A stretch of 7,053 nucleotides of DNA from Rhodanobacteraceae bacterium. Its GTDB lineage: Bacteria; Pseudomonadota; Gammaproteobacteria; Xanthomonadales; Rhodanobacteraceae. Position 1 is the first letter of the stretch; every line of letters starts with the position of its first letter. Positions 1-7,053 of this stretch are shown in pieces. A program made the position numbers and the translations under genes. The stretch is from positions 1-7,053 of the forward strand of contig JAICIW010000117.1 of NCBI GenBank assembly GCA_025928735.1. The letters are read 5' to 3'. The notes under the pieces were generated by a model. That model did not search any database. It was not told the DNA's origin and saw nothing but the letters and a program-made list of their open reading frames with translations.

Positions 1-82
1 GAGGGATTCGAACCCTCGATCAGGCTTTTGACCCGATACTCCCTTAGCAGGGGAGCCCCTTCGGCCTCTCGGGCATCTCTCC
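1..82 (-). tRNA. tRNA-Ser(GCU), 3' end cut by window edge
   Basis: Serine tRNA that decodes AGC/AGU codons. On the minus strand it begins GGAGAGATG at 82. The anticodon stem CTCCC/GGGAG encloses the loop CTGCTAA, with anticodon GCT at 48-46. A long variable arm follows, pairing ATCGGG with CCTGAT (one G-T pair), which is the class II hallmark of serine tRNAs. The T-arm GAGGG-TTCGAAT-CCCTC ends exactly at position 1. The 3' acceptor strand, discriminator base and CCA (about 11 nt) lie outside the window, so the gene is complete except for that end. It matches my memory of E. coli tRNA-Ser(GCU) closely in the anticodon and variable arm. It is the last gene downstream of csrA, a common position for it in gammaproteobacteria. 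I saw no convincing promoter of its own in 83-140. Confidence 0.95.
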
Positions 83-140
83 GAATTTTGGCAATCTACT
101 TCGAACCTTCCATCGTGCCGGTTCCGCTCGCGCGCACAAC

Positions 141-165
141 GATCGACCGGCGGAACCGGTCGATC
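141..165 (-). terminator. Strong hairpin between csrA and tRNA-Ser, possible terminator
   Basis: Perfect 10-bp inverted repeat: gatcgaccgg at 141-150 pairs with ccggtcgatc at 156-165 across a 5-nt loop. It starts about 50 nt after the csrA stop and ends about 60 nt before the tRNA. In the csrA direction it is followed by GTTGTGCG, so the U-tract of a standard intrinsic terminator is missing. It may be a weak or factor-assisted terminator, an mRNA 3'-end stabiliser, or a processing site if csrA and the tRNA share a transcript. The stem is seen directly; the function is inferred. Confidence 0.4.
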
Positions 166-213
166 AGGATAAAGGCATCTCCGCTTGCGGTAAAGCCGTA
201 CGACCTACCCGCA

Positions 214-444
214 TCAGCCGTGGGTTGCTTCGTGCCGGGCAGGCTCATCGGTCTCGACCGGCGCGCCACCCGCCGCTTCGTGTTCCTGCTTGATGCGCTG
301 GTAGATCTCTTCGCGATGCACCGCGACATCCTTCGGCGCCGTAATGCCGATGCGCACCTGGTTGCCCTTGACGCCCAGTACCGTAACGGTTACCTGATCG
401 CCGATCATCAGGGTTTCCCCAACCCGGCGGGTCAAAATCAACAT
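214..444 (-). CDS. csrA: Carbon storage regulator CsrA
   Basis: Global post-transcriptional regulator of 76 aa. The dimer binds GGA-containing hairpins in mRNA leaders and changes translation or stability of carbon-metabolism, motility and biofilm transcripts. Residues 1-55 match the CsrA fold almost without change: MLILTRRVGETLMIGD at the start, then GVKGNQVRIGI and VHREEIYQRI. The residues known to contact RNA in the family (Leu4, Arg6 and Arg44 in VHREE) are present. Family members are often 60-70 aa; here a polar, acidic tail of about 20 residues (EAAGGAPVETDEPARHEATHG) follows the core and is probably disordered. The start at 444 is chosen because it gives the family N-terminus MLILTRR and has a GGAG Shine-Dalgarno (455-452) 7 nt upstream. 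An in-frame ATG at 471 would add 9 unrelated residues. The gene lies 286 bp after alaS and probably has its own promoter. Confidence 0.96.
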   Translation of the reverse strand: MLILTRRVGETLMIGDQVTVTVLGVKGNQVRIGITAPKDVAVHREEIYQRIKQEHEAAGGAPVETDEPARHEATHG

Positions 445-614
445 GACAGAACTCCATTCACTCGGATCCATTGGACCCGAAAACCGCGACGCGCGTTCCC
501 CTCCGGATCGCGAATCGCAGCAAGACAGGACGATCGCGAACCGACGCAGGATGCGTCGCGACGTTCAGGTTCCTCCATCACCCGCAATAGACCGGTGCGG
601 GGGCGATCAAACGC
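445..614 (-). promoter_or_regulatory. csrA 5' leader with six GGA triplets and two hairpins
   Basis: This is the probable untranslated leader of csrA, about 170 nt if transcription starts near 614. On the minus strand it carries six GGA triplets, at 576-574, 573-571, 504-502, 499-497, 469-467 and 455-453; the last lies inside the Shine-Dalgarno. GGA is the core of the CsrA binding site, and in E. coli CsrA represses its own translation through leader sites. The leader also has a 7-bp perfect hairpin (CGACGCA/TGCGTCG, 542-558) with a 3-nt loop, and just at its start a GC-rich hairpin (597-619) with one bulged base. Neither hairpin has a U-tract. Autoregulation is inferred; GGA triplets are not rare in GC-rich DNA, so the enrichment is modest. 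Confidence 0.4.
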
Positions 615-620
615 CCCGCG

Positions 621-650
621 ACTATATATGAACGGGCCAAGCCCGCGCAA
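621..650 (-). promoter_or_regulatory. Candidate sigma-70-type promoter for csrA
   Basis: On the minus strand a -10-like TATAGT (626-621, five of six matches to TATAAT) sits in the only AT-rich patch of the alaS-csrA gap, ATATATAG. A -35-like TTGCGC (650-645) lies 18 nt upstream but matches only its TTG. A small dyad, CGGGC-TTG-GCCCG, lies in the spacer. Transcription would start near 614. The position just after alaS and the long leader fit a separate csrA transcript. No clear alaS terminator is seen in 651-730. The -35 is weak, so activation or another sigma factor is possible. Confidence 0.42.
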
Positions 651-730
651 TGAAACCGGCGTGACTTCTGGCACGGTACCGAACGTGGGTGGGTTCTGTT
701 GCCCCGCCACATGGCATGGCGATGGCAGGC

Positions 731-3364
<2,634 letters not shown>

Positions 3365-3441
3365 GCAGTTGCGTCAGAAAGCTCGGGTGATGGCGAGTCA
3401 AGGTGGCGCAACCGGACGATCCGCCAAACCACGACGGAACG

Positions 3442-3921
3442 TTAGTCGCCAACCTCGGAATGGGTGACGATTCTAACTGTGGCGGCATTGAAACCGCGAC
3501 GCAAGAGGAACGCCGCGCGTTTGCCGCGTTCGGCGTGGTCGGCGGCGGGCTTGCCGCCGTACTTCTTGCGCAATTGCGCCCTGGCCATCGCGTCCCAGTC
3601 GATTTCCGCGGCGTCGAGCAGCGCGCGGATCGCGGCATCGGCCAACCCATGCGAGCGCAATTCGGCGCGGACGCGATCGGGACCGTAGCCCTGCCCCACC
3701 CTCGCACGCATGATCATTTCGGCGAAGCGGACATCGTCCTGGTATTTCTGTTCGCGCAGCTTCCTGATCGCCGATTCGGACTCGTCTTCATCGCAGCCGG
3801 CATGCTCCAGCCGCGTACGCAATTCGCGTTGCGAGTATTCGCGCCGAGCCAGCATCCCGAGCGCCCGGTCGTAGGCACTGCGCTCGCTGCCTGCAGAGCC
3901 CTTGTTGGCTGTACGTTTCAC
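3442..3921 (-). CDS. recX: RecA regulator RecX
   Basis: Small cytoplasmic protein that caps or destabilises RecA filaments and so limits strand exchange and SOS signalling. It has 159 aa, in the usual gammaproteobacterial range. The three helical repeats of the family are visible: AYDRALGMLARREYSQRELRTRL (about 16-38, repeat 1), DDVRFAEMIMRARVGQGYG and RVRAELRSHGL (about 62-93, repeat 2), and a third ending in RAAFLLRRGFNAATV (about 135-149), where a basic-RRGF sequence is typical. The start is GTG at 3921, preceded by a weak GGAA (3932-3929) 7 nt upstream; no better in-frame start lies nearby. A poor ribosome site and GTG start fit low RecX synthesis from a shared transcript. In most relatives recX follows recA directly; here it begins 28 nt after an intervening GFA-family gene. 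Confidence 0.95.
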   Translation of the reverse strand: MKRTANKGSAGSERSAYDRALGMLARREYSQRELRTRLEHAGCDEDESESAIRKLREQKYQDDVRFAEMIMRARVGQGYGPDRVRAELRSHGLADAAIRALLDAAEIDWDAMARAQLRKKYGGKPAADHAERGKRAAFLLRRGFNAATVRIVTHSEVGD

Positions 3922-3949
3922 GCCGCAATTCCAGGCGAAGGCCCGCGCG

Positions 3950-4342
3950 CTACATGTGTTCGATGTCCGGCGGCATGACGAGCCATCCGTGCATCCTCGA
4001 TTCGTACACGGAGACCTGCGGAGGCGGAAAGCCCGGCTCGGCGAACGCGCCCACCGGGATCGTCAAGAACCCGTCGAGTCCTTCGGCTTCGTAGTACACG
4101 GTGCACCCGCAAGTCGGGCAGAAATGGAACGTGGCCCGGCCACCTTCGTCACCGACACGGACATATTCTGTCGACGCACCCGAAAGCGTGACGTTTTCGC
4201 ACGGGAACCTCGCCTGCTCGCTGAAGGGACTGCCGGTGCGACGCTGGCAGGCGAGGCAATGGCACACGGAAATGCGAACGGGCTCGCCGGTCACGCGCGC
4301 GGTGAGTTGTCCGCATGTGCACGATGCCAGACGATTCGACAT
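3950..4342 (-). CDS. GFA-family zinc-binding protein (CENP-V/GFA domain)
   Basis: A 130-aa protein of the GFA fold, named after glutathione-dependent formaldehyde-activating enzyme; substrates of most members are unknown. All seven expected cysteines are present. The structural zinc set is Cys8 and Cys10 (SCTCGQL) with Cys75 and Cys78 (FCPTCGC). The catalytic-type set is Cys27, Cys29 and Cys32 in CHCLACQRRTGSPF. The C-terminus VYESRMHGW...PPDIEHM is also typical. The start at 4342 (MSNRLASCTCGQL) is preferred because AGGA (4353-4350) lies 7 nt upstream. An ATG at 4348 adds two residues but sits too close to that site, and an ATG at 4408 would overlap recA. The gene is 28 nt after recA and 28 nt before recX, with no promoter or terminator seen in either gap, so it is probably co-transcribed with them. 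A role in DNA repair or formaldehyde detoxification is unproven. Confidence 0.92.
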   Translation of the reverse strand: MSNRLASCTCGQLTARVTGEPVRISVCHCLACQRRTGSPFSEQARFPCENVTLSGASTEYVRVGDEGGRATFHFCPTCGCTVYYEAEGLDGFLTIPVGAFAEPGFPPPQVSVYESRMHGWLVMPPDIEHM

Positions 4343-4370
4343 GGCCATTTCCTCGCGCGCCCGGCAAATT

Positions 4371-5411
<1,041 letters not shown>

Positions 5412-5456
5412 CATGCAACCCTCGATTGATCGTGCTGTGTGAAGTGTCGCGGGAGT

Positions 5457-5494
5457 GGTTCTCATGGATTGAGACCACGCCATCGCGATGACGT
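5457..5494 (-). promoter_or_regulatory. Two palindromes in the recA start region, possible operators
   Basis: Palindrome 1 (5477-5494) is ACGCCATCG|CGATGACGT on the plus strand, an 18-bp dyad with one mismatched pair and a perfect 10-bp core, catcgcgatg. It covers the predicted recA start point near 5492. Palindrome 2 (5457-5476) pairs ggttctca with tgagacc around tggat, with one extra base in the first arm. Their centres are about 19 bp apart, near two helical turns. Neither resembles the E. coli LexA box (CTG-N10-CAG) nor the TTAG...CTAA-type box described for Xanthomonas. They could bind a LexA of unusual specificity or another repressor, or form RNA hairpins in the leader. The symmetry is seen; the function is inferred. 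Confidence 0.35.
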
Positions 5495-5498
5495 TGCC

Positions 5499-5507
5499 AT
5501 TATTTCA
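5499..5507 (-). promoter_or_regulatory. Candidate extended -10 promoter of recA
   Basis: On the minus strand TGA-AATAAT (5507-5499) reads as an extended -10: TGn directly followed by AATAAT, five of six matches to TATAAT. It is the most AT-rich spot in the 130-bp pncC-recA gap. The -35 position 17 nt upstream (5527-5522, CTGTCC) matches poorly, which an extended -10 can offset. The start point would be near 5492, giving a leader of about 80 nt. A small dyad, ccgct/agcgg (5514-5530), covers the -35 area; it has no U-tract, so I do not call it a pncC terminator. Confidence 0.45.
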
Positions 5508-5541
5508 TACCGCCCGCTCGCGGACAGCGGCACGCGCCGTC

Positions 5542-6045
5542 TCATGGCGTAAGGATTTTCCGAACTCCCTCCAGCGCCACGGCGACGGTTTGCCGGCGCA
5601 CGGCATCGCGGTCGCCGCCGAAGTGGAAGGCCTCCACCCGCGCTTCGTGGCCACGCCGCTGCCATGCAACCCAGACCGTGCCGATGGGCTTCTCCTGCGT
5701 GCCGCCGCCGGGACCCGCGATGCCAGTGACCGCCACCGCCACGTTCGCCTCGAACCGCGCCAGCACGCCCGCCACCATTTCCAGGGCGCATTCACGGCTG
5801 ACAGCACCGTATTTTTCGAGCGTGGCCGAGGTGACGCCGAGCAAAGCCTGCTTGGCGCGGTTGCTGTAGGTGACCGCCGCCGATTCGAACCACTCGGAAC
5901 TGCCGGCCAGATCGGTGCAGGCCTTGGCGATCCAGCCGCCGGTGCAGGATTCGGCGGTCGCCAGCATTTCGCCGTGGGCGCGCAAAGCGACGGCAACCTG
6001 TTCGGCCTGCCTGCATAACCCTGCATCATCCGGACCGGCTTTCAC
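5542..6045 (-). CDS. pncC: Nicotinamide-nucleotide amidohydrolase PncC (CinA C-terminal domain)
   Basis: Stand-alone CinA C-terminal domain enzyme that converts nicotinamide mononucleotide to nicotinic acid mononucleotide and ammonia, returning to NAD the NMN released, for example, by bacterial DNA ligase. It has 167 aa, against about 165 for E. coli PncC. Motifs: TAESCTGG (30-37) with the catalytic serine Ser33, TYSNRAK (59-65) with the conserved lysine, GAVS (80-83), TGIAGPGGG (107-115), EKPIGTVW (118-125) and GDRDAVRRQ (144-152). The N-terminal CinA nucleotide-binding domain is absent, as in the short family form. The start is GTG at 6045, chosen for GGAAG (6057-6053) 7 nt upstream and for length; an ATG at 6102 would add 19 residues without family similarity. 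It lies 130 bp before recA, a conserved neighbourhood in Pseudomonas and enteric bacteria, and 81 bp after the PAP2 gene. Confidence 0.94.
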   Translation of the reverse strand: MKAGPDDAGLCRQAEQVAVALRAHGEMLATAESCTGGWIAKACTDLAGSSEWFESAAVTYSNRAKQALLGVTSATLEKYGAVSRECALEMVAGVLARFEANVAVAVTGIAGPGGGTQEKPIGTVWVAWQRRGHEARVEAFHFGGDRDAVRRQTVAVALEGVRKILTP

Positions 6046-6073
6046 GGGCGCACTTCCGCAATTGGAAACCGTC

Positions 6074-6102
6074 GTTCTACCGCAACTCGGGGCGCGCGCC
6101 AA
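6074..6102 (-). promoter_or_regulatory. Weak candidate promoter for pncC
   Basis: On the minus strand TTGGCG (6102-6097) and TAGAAC (6079-6074) are spaced by exactly 17 nt, each with four of six matches to the sigma-70 consensus. Transcription would start near 6067, about 22 nt before the GTG start and just upstream of its Shine-Dalgarno. The spacer holds a short GC palindrome, ggcgcgcgcc (6091-6100), which also touches the -35. The match is modest and could occur by chance; read-through from the PAP2 gene is the alternative. Confidence 0.3.
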
Positions 6103-6126
6103 GCGTGAAGGTCCATCGGCAATGAA

Positions 6127-6690
6127 TCAGGCGATAGCCAGAAAGAAAACCGAGCATGACCACACCGATACCGCTCCGAGCGCGGTGCCGATCAGGACGC
6201 CCGCGAGCACGTGGGTCGGATAATGCAAACCCAACACCACCCGGGACATCGCGACCAGCACGGTGAACACGATCAGGGGCAGCGCCAAGAAGGGAAACCA
6301 GGCGACGGCGACGATGGTGAAGCTGACCGCATGCAAGGTGTGGCCGGAAGGAAAGCTGTATTCGTCCAGCACTGCTGCGCGGGCGGTCACGTCCGGGTGC
6401 GCCTGGAACGGGCGCGGCCGGCGGGTGTGCAATTTGAGGGTGCGATACAGCAGCCACGCGACCAGGCCGGTGACCAGCATCTGCAGCGCGGCGACGATGC
6501 CGCGCGTGCCGTCGAACGCCGCGAGCATGGCCATCAGGCCGTACCAGAAGACGCCATTGCCGAGGCGGCTGATGACGCCGAAGAAACGATGGATGCTGCG
6601 CCGCCGCGCCCACTGGCTGGCCATGCGGCACAGGCGCGGATCGAACGCCTGAAGCATTTTCCACCTAAGCAGCAGCGCCGATGGGGTCAT
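6127..6690 (-). CDS. PAP2-family membrane phosphatase
   Basis: Integral inner-membrane protein of the type 2 phosphatidic acid phosphatase family; members dephosphorylate phosphatidate, undecaprenyl pyrophosphate or similar lipids. It has 187 aa. Hydrophobic segments lie at about 47-59, 64-84, 120-147 and 161-186. Motif 1 KLHTRRPRP (86-94) fits KxxxxxxRP, motif 2 is PSGH (114-117), and motif 3 SRVVLGLHYPTH (149-160) keeps Arg150 and the nucleophile His156. The last residue, His160, replaces the usual Asp of SRxxxxxHxxxD; its codon is CAC at 6213-6211. The ATG at 6690 has GAG 7 nt upstream and overlaps the preceding gene by 26 bp. An ATG at 6657, 7 bp past that gene's stop and behind AGGTGG, would give 176 aa and is nearly as likely. 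The overlap suggests translational coupling with the glycosyltransferase, so the pair may act on membrane lipids or a lipid-linked glycan. The true substrate cannot be read from sequence. Confidence 0.88.
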   Translation of the reverse strand: MTPSALLLRWKMLQAFDPRLCRMASQWARRRSIHRFFGVISRLGNGVFWYGLMAMLAAFDGTRGIVAALQMLVTGLVAWLLYRTLKLHTRRPRPFQAHPDVTARAAVLDEYSFPSGHTLHAVSFTIVAVAWFPFLALPLIVFTVLVAMSRVVLGLHYPTHVLAGVLIGTALGAVSVWSCSVFFLAIA

Positions 6691-6979
6691 GACCGTGCTC
6701 TCGCACCAAGGCGTGCAGCAGTTCGTCGAATTCGGCAGTCACCCGGTCCGGCGCGCACTGCTGCGCCACGATCCTCGCATTGACACCAAGCACCAGGCTT
6801 CTCTCCGAATCCAGGCCCAGCTCGCAAGCCGACGTGATGAAGGCTCTCGCATCCGATTCTGGAACAACGAGCCCCGAGATGCCGTTGGCGACGTGCTTCT
6901 GCGCCGCCGCGCGATCGAACGCAACCACTGCGAGCCCGGACGCCATGGCTTCCAGCACGACGTTGCCGAATCTTCGGCA
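6665..6979 (-). CDS. Glycosyltransferase family 4 (group 1), C-terminal part; frame broken upstream
   Basis: C-terminal part of a GT-B fold glycosyltransferase that would move a sugar from a nucleotide donor to a lipid or glycan acceptor. The stretch FGNVVLEAMASGLAVVAFD (from 6970 down), then HVANGISGLVVP, is the donor-binding region of group 1 enzymes. The second Glu of the EX7E motif is present (VVLEAM). In this frame a TGA at 6982-6980 stands only three codons before FGN, so the rest of the enzyme cannot be read in the same frame. Restoring one base between GAAGA and TTCGGC would place a Glu exactly eight residues before the conserved Glu, completing EX7E. That points to a one-base loss, either a real mutation or an error near the sequence end. 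GTG at 6958 could be called as a start but would fall inside the conserved motif and is not credible. The 3' end overlaps the PAP2 start. Confidence 0.8.
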   Translation of the reverse strand, partial: CRRFGNVVLEAMASGLAVVAFDRAAAQKHVANGISGLVVPESDARAFITSACELGLDSERSLVLGVNARIVAQQCAPDRVTAEFDELLHALVREHGHDPIGAAA

Positions 6980-7053
6980 TCACGGCGTCGTACCCGTTCG
7001 CGCGAGGCGCAACAAACCTCGGACGCGCGACCGATTGCACCCTGCCGTGGGCC
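6980..7053 (-). other. Window-edge segment, probably glycosyltransferase coding sequence out of frame
   Basis: This segment should encode the part of the glycosyltransferase just before its FGNVVLEAM motif, but none of the three minus-strand frames gives a sequence I recognise as that region, and the downstream frame carries a TGA. It abuts a perfect 6-bp hairpin, GCCGAA-GA-TTCGGC (6965-6978), a kind of site where assembly or sequencing errors occur. I cannot tell a pseudogene from a low-quality sequence end. Confidence 0.4.

Noticed and set aside
651..730. Short palindromes after alaS (for example cggtaccg at 673-680) as a terminator
   Set aside because: The stems are short and have no T-run on the minus strand; nothing here supports a terminator.
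3373..3401. Promoter for alaS: TTGACT (3401-3396) with a -10 17 nt downstream
   Set aside because: The -35 is good, but the -10 position reads TCTGAC (three of six matches) and transcription would begin almost at the alaS start codon, leaving no room for a leader.
5412..5541. Search for an E. coli-type SOS box (CTG-N10-CAG) or the Xanthomonas TTAG...CTAA-type box upstream of recA
   Set aside because: A CTG occurs near the -35, but no CAG follows at the required spacing, and no sequence like the Xanthomonas box is present.
5540..5547. 8-bp direct repeat tctcatgg at 5540-5547 and 5460-5467
   Set aside because: One copy lies over the pncC stop codon and the repeat is too short to distinguish from chance.

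Overview
The window is a stretch of ordinary bacterial chromosome. All supported genes lie on the minus strand, so they read from high to low coordinates. It is GC-rich. The protein sequences (a RecA that begins MDDNKRRALASALGQIEKQF, CsrA, AlaS) and the gene order point to a gammaproteobacterium, most likely of the Xanthomonadales (Rhodanobacter/Dyella/Xanthomonas relatives). That placement is inference from sequence familiarity; no search was run.

Layout in the direction of transcription: the 3' end of a GT4-type glycosyltransferase (6665-6979, reading frame lost near the window edge); a PAP2-family membrane phosphatase overlapping its end (6127-6690); pncC, also called cinA-C, an NMN deamidase (5542-6045); recA (4371-5411) behind its own candidate promoter; a small zinc-binding GFA-family gene (3950-4342); recX (3442-3921); alaS (731-3364); a 286-bp gap that holds the probable csrA promoter and leader; csrA (214-444); a hairpin; and tRNA-Ser(GCU), cut at position 1.

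The pncC-recA-recX-alaS-csrA-tRNA-Ser order is a familiar gammaproteobacterial neighbourhood. RecA drives recombination and SOS induction, RecX restrains RecA filaments, AlaS charges tRNA-Ala, and CsrA is a global post-transcriptional regulator. recA, the GFA gene and recX are separated by two gaps of exactly 28 nt and look co-transcribed. The main departure from the usual order is the GFA gene between recA and recX. I see no lexA gene beside recA and no LexA box of the types I know, but two palindromes lie at and just downstream of the likely recA start point.

I found no mobile element, CRISPR array or clearly novel system. The points worth a second look are the GFA insertion, the palindromes at the recA promoter, an Asp-to-His change in the PAP2 active-site motif, the GGA-rich csrA leader, and the broken frame of the glycosyltransferase.
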